Positions 57,298 through 64,000 of a stretch of DNA of 64,000 nt are shown in pieces. Source of the stretch: Alphaproteobacteria bacterium (GTDB taxonomy: Bacteria; Pseudomonadota; Alphaproteobacteria; SMXQ01); contig WHSO01000005.1 in assembly GCA_009380075.1 (NCBI GenBank), positions 22,646-86,645 of the forward strand, in the 5' to 3' direction. A program made the translations under genes and the position numbers. The notes under the pieces were generated by a model. That model searched no databases. It worked only from the letters and a program-made list of their open reading frames with translations, and was not told the origin of the DNA. Positions within the stretch are counted from its first letter, which is position 1. Each line of letters starts with the position of its first letter.

Positions 57298-57314
57298 GCT
57301 GACGTCATGTCAGC
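57298..57314. repeat. Inverted repeat upstream of the kinase gene
   Basis: GCTGAC-GTCAT-GTCAGC, perfect six-base arms with a five-base spacer, also containing the octamer palindrome TGACGTCA. It could be a site for a dimeric regulator. Confidence 0.4.
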
Positions 57315-57380
57315 CGATATCAGTACGTGAAATCGGACCGCGCGTGTCAGGTTGTGCTGGCTGCGAAAGATGGGGGTTGG

Positions 57381-57395
57381 TTAACGATACGTTTA
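57381..57395 (-). promoter_or_regulatory. Second CtrA-like box, one mismatch
   Basis: On the minus strand TAAACGTATCGTTAAC reads TAAA-N7-TTAAC, one mismatch from the consensus TTAA-N7-TTAAC, oriented toward the kinase gene. It lies 60 bp beyond the end of hemF. Confidence 0.45.
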
Positions 57396-57453
57396 TCAAC
57401 CTCGACAGACGCCGGGAGTCCCCTGGTCTGGAGATTTGATTTTTTTATACCGA

Positions 57454-58359
57454 TCAGGGCCAGAGGACTTCGGGCGGCAAGCTCATCAGGATGGCTTCCG
57501 TGTTGCCGCCGGTCCTGAGGCCAAACTGGGTACCGCGGTCGTAAAGAAGGTTGAACTCGGCGTAGCGTCCGCGGCGGATCAACTGGTGGCGGCGCTGGTC
57601 GTCGGTCCAGCCGTCGCTCATCCGTGCCGCGACGATGCGCGGATAGACCTCCAGGAACGCTTCGCCCACGGCGCGGGTGAAGGCGAAATCCGCGTCCCAG
57701 TCTCCGCTGTCGAGGTCATCATAGAAGATGCCGCCGAGGCCGCGCGGCTCGTCCCGGTGGGGCAGGAAGAAATACTCGTCGCACCACGCCTTGAAGCGGG
57801 GATAGTAGTCCGGGTCGGCGGCGTTGCAGGCGGCCCGCAGCGCAGCATGGAAGGTCTGCGCATCCTCCCGCGCCGCGGCTCCGTCGGGAAACATCGGCGT
57901 GATGTCGGCGCCTCCACCGAACCACCCCTTGGCGGTGACGATGTGCCGCGTGTTCATGTGCACCGCCGGCACCAGCGGCGAGCGCATGTGAGCGACGAGC
58001 GAAATTCCCGACGCCCAGAACCGCCCGCCCGACGCGTCAGCGCCGGGGATCTGCCTCGCGAACTCCGGGGCGAAGGTCCCGAATACGGTCGAGACGTTGA
58101 CGCCGACCTTCTCGAACACCCGTCCGCGCATCACTGCCATGACGCCACCGCCGCCGTCGGCGTCGCCCCGTGGCGGCCGTTTCCAGGCGGTGCGCGCGAA
58201 CCGGCCCGGAGGGATGCCCGCAACCTTGCCGAGAGCGGGGCCGTTAAGCGCGTCCTCGATGCCCTCGAAGGCGGCGCAGACGCGATCGCGCAGGGATTCG
58301 AACCAGGCGCGCGCGTCGTCCTTGCGGCGAGACATGTCTGTTCCCTCGATGGCGGTCAT
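57454..58359 (-). CDS. hemF: Oxygen-dependent coproporphyrinogen III oxidase
   Basis: 301 residues, the normal length for the aerobic enzyme that decarboxylates coproporphyrinogen III to protoporphyrinogen IX in haem synthesis. Conserved blocks are [57 protein letters not shown] and [33 protein letters not shown]. It overlaps the trmL stop/start by four bases (ATGA), so the two are coupled. It lies beside the bc1 complex operon, which needs haem. Confidence 0.97.
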   Translation of the reverse strand: MTAIEGTDMSRRKDDARAWFESLRDRVCAAFEGIEDALNGPALGKVAGIPPGRFARTAWKRPPRGDADGGGGVMAVMRGRVFEKVGVNVSTVFGTFAPEFARQIPGADASGGRFWASGISLVAHMRSPLVPAVHMNTRHIVTAKGWFGGGADITPMFPDGAAAREDAQTFHAALRAACNAADPDYYPRFKAWCDEYFFLPHRDEPRGLGGIFYDDLDSGDWDADFAFTRAVGEAFLEVYPRIVAARMSDGWTDDQRRHQLIRRGRYAEFNLLYDRGTQFGLRTGGNTEAILMSLPPEVLWP

Positions 58360-58853
58360 CGGGCGCTCCCGGGAATCGCGTTTCGCGGATCGGCGCGGTC
58401 ACTTGGAAAGCCTCGGGTCTGACGCAGAGCTTCCCCAAGGACCACGGCCGCGGCGGTAGCAACATTAAGGCTGCGGGCGCTAGCGGCCAAGGGAATCGTC
58501 ACCGTGAGGTCGGCCGCGCGGTGAACGGCCTCGGGCGTGCCGGCCGATTCGCTGCCGAGCAGCAGCACGTCATCGTCGCCGTAGGCGACGGTGCGGAAGT
58601 CGGTTTCCCTGCGAGTGGTGAGCAGGATCAGCCGTCCCGGCGCGGTGATGGTGGATTTGAGTGCGTCAATGTCCGGGTAGCGGATTATATCGGCGAGAGC
58701 GATGTAATCGAGCCCGGCGCGCCGGAGTTTCGCGTCCGACAGAACGAATCCTGCCTGCCCGACGATGGCCACGCCGACGCCGAGGCAGGCACCGAGGAGC
58801 AGCATCGCGCCGGTGTTCTGGGGGATGTCGGGTTCGAAGAGCGCCAGGCGCAT
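58356..58853 (-). CDS. trmL: tRNA (cytidine(34)-2'-O)-methyltransferase
   Basis: 165-residue SPOUT-fold methyltransferase of the TrmL group, which methylates the wobble ribose of tRNA-Leu isoacceptors with [27 protein letters not shown] is the N-terminal block; the knot motifs are [16 protein letters not shown] and [26 protein letters not shown]. Length fits TrmL and not the longer TrmH. It is coupled to hemF and divergent from petA across a 241 bp gap. Confidence 0.95.
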   Translation of the reverse strand: MRLALFEPDIPQNTGAMLLLGACLGVGVAIVGQAGFVLSDAKLRRAGLDYIALADIIRYPDIDALKSTITAPGRLILLTTRRETDFRTVAYGDDDVLLLGSESAGTPEAVHRAADLTVTIPLAASARSLNVATAAAVVLGEALRQTRGFPSDRADPRNAIPGSAR

Positions 58854-59094
58854 TCTCGTCGTTTTCGGTTTTCCAGTCGATCACAGCAGCGCTCGGCCGG
58901 CCGTCTCGATTGCATGTGGGGCGCCGCACGCAAAGGTATCACGCGGAGGTCTCGCAAACCGCCTGTTTCAGCGAAAAAGGGCCAGATTAGGGCTTTGCTT
59001 GACTGGCGATTTATATTACACCCAACGCCACCGAAACCACCCGTCCGGGGGCCGATTCCGGGACCCGGGGTGGCGCGTAAAGGGGAATTCACCA
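58854..59094. other. Divergent region between trmL and petABC
   Basis: 241 bp with no gene. The half near petA is A/T richer, with TTGACT and TATATT (about 58997-59016) too close together for a standard promoter. The petA ribosome site AAAGGGGAA is at about 59079-59087. Confidence 0.45.
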
Positions 59095-59643
59095 ATGTCC
59101 GATACCGTTCACGGTCACGGCGGCGAAGACGGCGAAACCCGCCGCGACTTCCTGGTCCTGGCCAGTGCCGCGCTTGGCGCTGCCGGCGCCGGCCTCGCCA
59201 TCTGGCCCCTGATCGACAGCATGAACCCGGCCAAGGACGTGCTGGCGCTGTCGACCATCGAGGTCGACCTCACGCCCATCGCGGTCGGCCAGCGCATCAC
59301 CGTGAAATGGCGCGGCAAGCCGGTGTTCGTCGATCACCGCAGCCCCGAGCAGATCGCCAAGGCGGCCGCAGACGACAACGCCAGTCTCAAGGACCCGCAA
59401 ACCGACAAGGACCGCGTCAAGAAGCCGGAATGGCTGGTGCTGGTCGGCGTCTGCACACATCTCGGCTGCGTGCCGCTGGGCCAGAAAGTCGGGCAGCCGC
59501 GGGGCGACTTCGGTGGCTGGTTCTGTCCGTGCCACGGATCGCACTACGATACGTCCGGCCGCATCCGCGTCGGTCCCGCGCCCGTGAACCTCGAGGTTCC
59601 GACCTACTCCTTCCTCAACGATACAACCTTGCGCATCGGCTAA
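59095..59643 (+). CDS. petA: Ubiquinol-cytochrome c reductase Rieske iron-sulfur subunit
   Basis: 182 residues. A twin-arginine signal-anchor ([26 protein letters not shown]) holds it in the membrane with the cluster domain outside. The [2Fe-2S] ligands are C120 and H122 in CTHLGC and C144 and H147 in CPCHGSHY; C125 and C146 form the conserved disulfide. ATG 59095 has AAGGGGAA upstream. It is first of petABC and carries electrons from ubiquinol to cytochrome c1. Confidence 0.97.
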   Translation: MSDTVHGHGGEDGETRRDFLVLASAALGAAGAGLAIWPLIDSMNPAKDVLALSTIEVDLTPIAVGQRITVKWRGKPVFVDHRSPEQIAKAAADDNASLKDPQTDKDRVKKPEWLVLVGVCTHLGCVPLGQKVGQPRGDFGGWFCPCHGSHYDTSGRIRVGPAPVNLEVPTYSFLNDTTLRIG

Positions 59644-59657
59644 AAGGGATCACCATC

Positions 59658-60872
59658 ATGAGCGCGTCCAGCCAGCAGCAGGGCCCTGTCGTCCGTTGGA
59701 TCGATCAGCGTCTGCCTATTTTCTCGTTCTTGCAGCACGAGCTTCATGAATATCCCACGCCGAAGAACCTGAACTACTGGTGGAATTTCGGATCCCTCGC
59801 CGGGATCGTGCTGGTGATCATGATCGCCACCGGAATCTTCCTGGCGATGAACTATACGCCGCACGTCGACCACGCGTTCGATTCGGTCGAGCGCATCATG
59901 CGCGACGTCAACTACGGCTGGCTGATCCGCTACGTTCACATGAACGGCGCGTCGATGTTCTTCCTCGTGGTCTACATCCACATTTTCCGGGGCCTCTATT
60001 ACGGCTCCTACAAGCCGCCGCGCGAGCTTCTATGGTGGCTCGGCCTCATTATCCTGCTCCTGATGATGGCAACCGCGTTCATGGGCTACGTCCTGCCGTG
60101 GGGCCAGATGAGCTTCTGGGGCGCCACCGTCATCACCAACCTGTTCTCGGCGATCCCCTGGGTGGGGGAGCCGATCGTGACCTGGCTGTGGGGTGGTTTC
60201 GCAGTGGACAATCCGACGCTGCAGCGCTTTTTCTCGCTTCACTACCTGTTGCCCTTCGTCATCGTCGCCGTCGTCATGCTCCATCTGGTTGCGCTGCACA
60301 CGGCGAAGTCCAACAATCCGCTCGGCATCGATCCCAAGAGCGACAAGGACACCATTCCCTTCCATCCGTACTACACGATCAAGGACAGCTTCGGCCTCGG
60401 CGTGCTGCTGATCGTCTACATGGCGCTGGTGTTCTACGCGCCCAACGCGCTGGGCGAGGCCGAGAACTACGTCCCCGCCAACCCGCTGCAGACGCCGGAA
60501 GAAATCGTCCCGGAATGGTACCTGCTGCCGTTCTACGCCATCCTGCGCTCGGTGCCGGACAAGCTCGGCGGAGTGGTGCTGATGTTCGCCTCGATCTTCA
60601 TCCTGTTCGTGCTGCCGTGGCTCGATACCTCCAAGGTGCGCTCGGCGAGGTTCCGTCCGATCTACAGGCAGGTGTTCTGGATATTCGTCCTCGCCTGCAT
60701 CGTCCTGGGCTGGGCCGGTGCCCAGAAGCCGGAAGGCGCGGCGCTGATGATCGGCCGGCTGGCGACTGCCTATTATTTCTTCCATCTGCTGATCCTGATG
60801 CCGATCCTGGGCAAGTTCGAGAAGACTCGACCCTTGCCCGAAAGCATCTCCCAGCCGGTCCTCAAGAACTAG
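59658..60872 (+). CDS. petB: Cytochrome b subunit of the bc1 complex
   Basis: 404 residues with eight predicted membrane helices. The haem-ligating histidine pairs are in [22 protein letters not shown] and [22 protein letters not shown]. The Qo-site motif [13 protein letters not shown] (PEWY) and [20 protein letters not shown] are diagnostic. ATG 59658 with AAAGGGAT upstream begins the family homology; the longer open frame through petA is an artefact. It lies 14 bp after petA. Confidence 0.97.
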   Translation: MSASSQQQGPVVRWIDQRLPIFSFLQHELHEYPTPKNLNYWWNFGSLAGIVLVIMIATGIFLAMNYTPHVDHAFDSVERIMRDVNYGWLIRYVHMNGASMFFLVVYIHIFRGLYYGSYKPPRELLWWLGLIILLLMMATAFMGYVLPWGQMSFWGATVITNLFSAIPWVGEPIVTWLWGGFAVDNPTLQRFFSLHYLLPFVIVAVVMLHLVALHTAKSNNPLGIDPKSDKDTIPFHPYYTIKDSFGLGVLLIVYMALVFYAPNALGEAENYVPANPLQTPEEIVPEWYLLPFYAILRSVPDKLGGVVLMFASIFILFVLPWLDTSKVRSARFRPIYRQVFWIFVLACIVLGWAGAQKPEGAALMIGRLATAYYFFHLLILMPILGKFEKTRPLPESISQPVLKN

Positions 60873-60890
60873 GCGCGGGAGACGCTTATC

Positions 60891-61649
60891 ATGACAATTT
60901 TCAAGTTCACCGCCGCGGCTGCCGTGACCGCCCTGCTGGCATTTACCGCCGCCGCGAGTGAGGCTCCCGTGCCACCCGCGCAGTCGTGGTCGTTCTCCGG
61001 CCCCTTCGGCACCTACGACCGTGCGGCGCTCCAGCGCGGCTTCCAGGTGTATAAGGAAGTGTGCGCCGGCTGCCATTCGTTGCGGCACGTCTACTACCGC
61101 GACCTTGCCGCGCTCGGCTACAACGAGGACGAGATCAAGGCGATTGCCGCCTCCGTCGAGGTGCAGGACGGTCCCAACGACCAGGGTGAGATGTTCACGC
61201 GCCCTGGCCGGCCCTACGACCGTTTCAAGTCGCCGTTCCCCAACGACAACGCGGCGCGCGCGGCGAATAACGGGGCGTTGCCACCCGACCTCAGCGTTAT
61301 CACCAAGGCGCGGCCGCACGGCCACGACTATCTCTATGCCCTGATGACCGGCTACAAGGAGCCGCCCGCGGACATGAAGATGACCGAGGGTATGCAGTAC
61401 AACACCGCCTACGCGGGAAACCAGATCGCCATGGTGCCGCCGTTGTCGGAAGGGTCGATCGAATACAAGGACGGGACCAAGGCCACCGTGCCGCAGATGG
61501 CCAGGGACGTGACCGTGTTCCTTGCCTGGACGGCGGAACCCGAAATGGAGGAACGCAAGCGCCTCGGCTACAAGGTCCTGCTGTTCCTGCTGGTGCTGAC
61601 CGGCGTGCTCTATGCGGCAATGCGCCGGGTCTGGTCCAAGGTGCATTAA
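60891..61649 (+). CDS. petC: Cytochrome c1
   Basis: 252 residues. A cleaved signal peptide (MTIFKFTAAAAVTALLAFTAAASE) is followed by the haem site C57-A-G-C60-H61 in YKEVCAGCHSLRHVYYR. The sixth ligand Met lies in one of the later conserved stretches (KMTEGMQYNTAYAGNQIAMVPPL). One membrane helix near the C-terminus (VLLFLLVLTGVLYAAM) anchors it. It follows petB by 18 bp and ends 24 bp before an intrinsic terminator. Confidence 0.97.
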   Translation: MTIFKFTAAAAVTALLAFTAAASEAPVPPAQSWSFSGPFGTYDRAALQRGFQVYKEVCAGCHSLRHVYYRDLAALGYNEDEIKAIAASVEVQDGPNDQGEMFTRPGRPYDRFKSPFPNDNAARAANNGALPPDLSVITKARPHGHDYLYALMTGYKEPPADMKMTEGMQYNTAYAGNQIAMVPPLSEGSIEYKDGTKATVPQMARDVTVFLAWTAEPEMEERKRLGYKVLLFLLVLTGVLYAAMRRVWSKVH

Positions 61650-61673
61650 GGCAACGCGCGTACCGATCGGTCA

Positions 61674-61698
61674 AAAGGCCGGGCTCCGCCCGGCCTTT
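61674..61698 (+). terminator. Intrinsic terminator after petABC
   Basis: AAAGGCCGGGC-TCC-GCCCGGCCTTT, an 11-bp perfect stem with a three-base loop, ending in TTTGTCGTT. It separates petABC from mtnP. Confidence 0.88.
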
Positions 61699-61759
61699 GT
61701 CGTTATAGTTCGGTGCGTCGCGCGGAGGTGCGGCGGAACCAGGGGAAGCCGGGGGTTTC

Positions 61760-62635
61760 ATGGCGGAAGCGGTGCTTGGGATCATCGGGGGCTCGGGTCT
61801 CTACGACATCGAGGGCCTGACCGGCACGCACTGGCGGCGCGTCGCGAGCCCGTACGGGGAGACCTCGGACGAATTCCTGTTCGGCGGCCTGGCCGGCCGT
61901 GACGTCGTGTTCTGCCCGCGCCACGGCCGCGGGCACCGGATTCCCCCTTCGGACGTCAATTTCCGCGCCAATATCGACGCCCTGAAGCGCGTGGGCTGCA
62001 CCGAAATCATCTCCCTCAGCGCTGTCGGCTCGTTGAGCGAATCACTCGCCCCCGGCACCTTCGTCCTCGTCGACCAGTTCATCGACCGCACGTTCGCACG
62101 CGAACGATCCTTTTTCGGCACCGGCATGGTCGCCCATGTGTCGATGGCGCATCCCGTCTGCGCGCGCCTCGGCGATGCGCTGGAGGTGGCGGCACGCGCC
62201 GAGGGCATCCCGGTCGCTCGCGGCGGCACCTATGTGGTGATGGAGGGGCCGCAGTTCTCGTCCCTGGCCGAGGCCGAGCTCTACCGGTCCTGGGGCGCGG
62301 CGGTAGTGGGCATGACCAATATGCCGGAAGGCAAGCTCGCCCGCGAGGCCGAGATGTGCTACGCGACCGTTGCCATGGTCACCGATTACGATTGCTGGCA
62401 TCCGGGCCATGACAGCGTGACGGTCGACGCGGTCATCGGAGTACTCCTGGCGAATGCGGCGAAGGCCCGCGGCCTGATCGCGCGTCTGGTGCCCGCCCTC
62501 GTGCCGCCGGAGACGCAGTGCCCGAAAGGTTGTCACGCCGCGCTCGACCACGCCATGATCACGGCACCCGGCGCGCGCGATCCCGAGCTGCTCGCGCGCC
62601 TCGATGCTGTCGCGGGACGGGTGCTGAAGGACTGA
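61760..62635 (+). CDS. mtnP: S-methyl-5'-thioadenosine phosphorylase
   Basis: 291 residues of the PNP/MTAP phosphorylase family. LGIIGGSGLYDIEGLTGTHW binds phosphate; CPRHGRGHRIPPSDVNFRANIDALK, YVVMEGPQFSSLAEAELYRSWGAAVVGMTNMPEGKLAREAEMCYA and VTDYDCWHPGHDSVT are hallmark blocks. It phosphorylates the polyamine by-product methylthioadenosine to adenine and methylthioribose-1-phosphate, feeding methionine salvage. It stands behind the petABC terminator with its own leader of about 60 bp. Confidence 0.96.
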   Translation: MAEAVLGIIGGSGLYDIEGLTGTHWRRVASPYGETSDEFLFGGLAGRDVVFCPRHGRGHRIPPSDVNFRANIDALKRVGCTEIISLSAVGSLSESLAPGTFVLVDQFIDRTFARERSFFGTGMVAHVSMAHPVCARLGDALEVAARAEGIPVARGGTYVVMEGPQFSSLAEAELYRSWGAAVVGMTNMPEGKLAREAEMCYATVAMVTDYDCWHPGHDSVTVDAVIGVLLANAAKARGLIARLVPALVPPETQCPKGCHAALDHAMITAPGARDPELLARLDAVAGRVLKD

Positions 62636-62644
62636 GTGTCAATG

Positions 62645-62674
62645 AAAAGGGCCGGCGGTCGCCCGCCGGCCCTT
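62645..62674. terminator. Bidirectional terminator between mtnP and the dienelactone hydrolase gene
   Basis: Stem GGGCCGGCG/CGCCGGCCC (62649-62657 and 62664-62672). On the minus strand it is followed by TTTT, on the plus strand by TTCGT. It lies between convergent genes. Confidence 0.75.
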
Positions 62675-62697
62675 CGTCGCGGTAGCGGCACCAGCGC

Positions 62698-63381
62698 CTA
62701 GGCGCTGACCTTGCTGAGATGCTCGCTCAGGAATTCCAGGGTGCGTGAGCGTGCGGTCTTGGCGGCGGCCTCGTTGTAGGAGCCGCGGTGGTCGCAGTTG
62801 AACCCGTGACCGGCGCCGTCATAGAGGTACACCGGCACCTGCGGCTGGCCCTGCTTGATCTTTTCCACCTTTTCGGGGCCGATGCCCTTGTCCTCCTTGC
62901 CGATGTGGCAGATCGTCGGGCACTTCGGCTTTTCGTTGGCGAAGTCGGCCGCGTTGCCGCCGTAATAGGACACCGCCGCGTCGAAGTTGCCCCGCGTCGC
63001 GGCGATCCAGGCGACCGAGCCGCCGAAGCAGTAGCCGATGATGGCGACCTTGCCGGCGTCCTTGCGGATCGCTTCTGCCGCCGCCTGGGAGTCGGCCAGG
63101 GAATCGTCCCAGTTCAGCTTGGCGCGGGTGGCCTTGCCCTTTTCCTGGTCCTCGGGCCCGTAGCCGAGTTCGAGGTTGCGTTCGACGCGGTCGAACAGCG
63201 CCGGCGCGATGGCGACATAGCCGTCCTTGGCGTAGCCGTCGCAGACTTCCTTGATGTGCTTGTTGGCGCCGAAAATCTCCTGGATGATGACGACGCCGCC
63301 CTTGGGCTTGCCGGCCGGGTCCGCTCGATAGGCGCCGAGTTCGAAGCCGTCTTTGGATTTCAGCTTAATCATTTGTCCCAT
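62698..63381 (-). CDS. Dienelactone hydrolase family protein
   Basis: 227 residues with an alpha/beta hydrolase fold. The nucleophile is a cysteine in IIGYCFGGSVAW, as in true dienelactone hydrolases of chlorocatechol breakdown. The acid and base are in VPVYLYDGAGHGFNCDHRGSY. GGVVIIQEIFGANKHIKEVCDGYAKDGYVAIAP is the N-terminal hallmark. ATG 63381 has AGGGAGA eight bases upstream; a start 132 bp further up has no homology. Housekeeping DLH-like proteins are common, so a catechol pathway is not implied. Confidence 0.93.
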   Translation of the reverse strand: MGQMIKLKSKDGFELGAYRADPAGKPKGGVVIIQEIFGANKHIKEVCDGYAKDGYVAIAPALFDRVERNLELGYGPEDQEKGKATRAKLNWDDSLADSQAAAEAIRKDAGKVAIIGYCFGGSVAWIAATRGNFDAAVSYYGGNAADFANEKPKCPTICHIGKEDKGIGPEKVEKIKQGQPQVPVYLYDGAGHGFNCDHRGSYNEAAAKTARSRTLEFLSEHLSKVSA

Positions 63382-63528
63382 GCTGGGTTCTCCCTGATTT
63401 CTTGGTTGCAGATAGGGGTGAATGGATCCCCGTCGGGGGCATCCCCGGAAATACGGGCGAATTGTAAAGGCTGTGGCGGGCGCTGGCAAATGGCGGTTCT
63501 GTGACAACTGCACGCGGCGGGAATTCCC

Positions 63529-64000
63529 CTACACGTTGAAGCGGAATTCGATCACGTCACCGTCCTGGACGACATAATCCTTGCCCTCGGTCCGCATCTT
63601 GCCCGCCGCGCGCGCGCCCTGTTCGCCGCCGCAGGCGATATAGTCCGCGTAGGAAATTGTTTCTGCTGCGATAAAGCCGCGTTCGAAATCGGTATGGATG
63701 CAGCCCGCGGCCTGGGGTGCGCGAAATCCCTTCGGAATCGTCCAGGCGCGGGCCTCCTTGGGCCCCGCCGTAAAATAGGTGATCAGGCCGAGCAGCCTGT
63801 AGCCCTCGCGGATCAGCCGGGTGAGGCCCGGCTCCTCGAGCCCCAATTCCGCGAGGAACGCCTTGCGTTCCCCGGCGTCGGTGAGCTGCGCGACCTCCGC
63901 CTCGATGGCGGCCGAGATGACGACGGTGCCAGCGCCCTCGGCGGTGGCCTTTCGCGCCACCCTCTCGGAATACTCGTTGCCGGTGGCGGCGGAGCCTTCG
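63529..64000 (-). CDS. ychF: Redox-regulated ATPase YchF, C-terminal part
   Basis: The gene runs off the end of the window; about 157 residues are visible. [18 protein letters not shown] is the end of the GTPase/helical region. [52 protein letters not shown] is the TGS domain of YchF, and [17 protein letters not shown] is its invariant C-terminus. YchF (OLA1) binds ATP or GTP and the ribosome and is involved in stress responses. A GTG at 63960 is not the start, because the frame continues to the window edge. Confidence 0.96.
   Translation of the reverse strand, partial: EGSAATGNEYSERVARKATAEGAGTVVISAAIEAEVAQLTDAGERKAFLAELGLEEPGLTRLIREGYRLLGLITYFTAGPKEARAWTIPKGFRAPQAAGCIHTDFERGFIAAETISYADYIACGGEQGARAAGKMRTEGKDYVVQDGDVIEFRFNV

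Larger units (their letters stand above)
57103..57453. other. Regulatory region upstream of the histidine kinase
   Basis: 351 bp between hemF and the kinase gene, A/T richer than average. It contains TTAA-N7-TTAA at 57201-57215, a near match at 57381-57395, and the inverted repeat GCTGAC-N5-GTCAGC at 57298-57314. I see no gene in it. Confidence 0.6.

Noticed and set aside
58997-59016. Sigma70 promoter for petABC from TTGACT and TATATT
   Set aside because: The boxes are only seven bases apart, so they cannot form one promoter; the true promoter is not identified.

Overview
The window is about 64 kb of GC-rich (roughly two-thirds G+C) chromosomal DNA. It most resembles a member of the Alphaproteobacteria, probably of Rhodospirillales type. 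The evidence is a SAM-II riboswitch (a largely alphaproteobacterial element) before metZ, a petABC cytochrome bc1 operon beside hemF/trmL/mtnP, the MoxR-DUF58-DUF4159 cassette next to DUF1285-NUDIX-CCA transferase, a RibB with a degenerate GTP cyclohydrolase II tail, and CtrA-like boxes ahead of a PleC/DivJ-like kinase. This assignment is inference from gene content. I see no insertion sequence, prophage, CRISPR array or rRNA. One tRNA gene, tRNA-Gly(CCC), is present.

Layout. 0-7 kb: the end of an unknown gene, two tandem TrkH potassium transporters, folE, apaG, then metZ behind a promoter, SAM-II aptamer and intrinsic terminator, and a cysteine-less Rrf2 regulator. 7-14 kb: tRNA-Gly, an MFS exporter, and an ArnT-like glycosyltransferase translationally coupled to hyuA-hyuB. 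14-18.7 kb: an envelope-lipid group (tandem-PAP2 phosphatase, second ArnT-like transferase, GT2 sugar transferase, TVP38/DedA-like protein). 18.7-24.1 kb: a dense queuosine locus (queC, yhhQ, queF, tgt, queA, queG). folE at 3.7 kb supplies the first step of that pathway.

24-44 kb is the accessory part. It holds a MarR regulator with a class II aldolase, a TauD-type dioxygenase, an SDR and a 34-residue membrane protein. A single-module A-T-TE synthetase follows, divergent from a second TauD dioxygenase across a regulatory region with seven tandem heptamers. Next come CorA and a two-component flavin monooxygenase group (luciferase-like oxidoreductase, flavin reductase, two alpha/beta hydrolases, one lacking its nucleophile) beside RibB. 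A third TauD dioxygenase, a TctCBA carboxylate uptake system and a ThDP-dependent enzyme complete it. Together these look like uptake and oxidative conversion of an organic acid or aromatic compound plus a small synthetase; the substrates cannot be read from the sequence.

44-64 kb returns to conserved chromosome: an EEP-family hydrolase, DoxX, the four-gene MoxR cassette, DUF1285/NUDIX/DUF6111/CCA transferase, a histidine kinase with CtrA-like boxes, hemF-trmL, petABC, mtnP, a dienelactone hydrolase and the 3' part of ychF.
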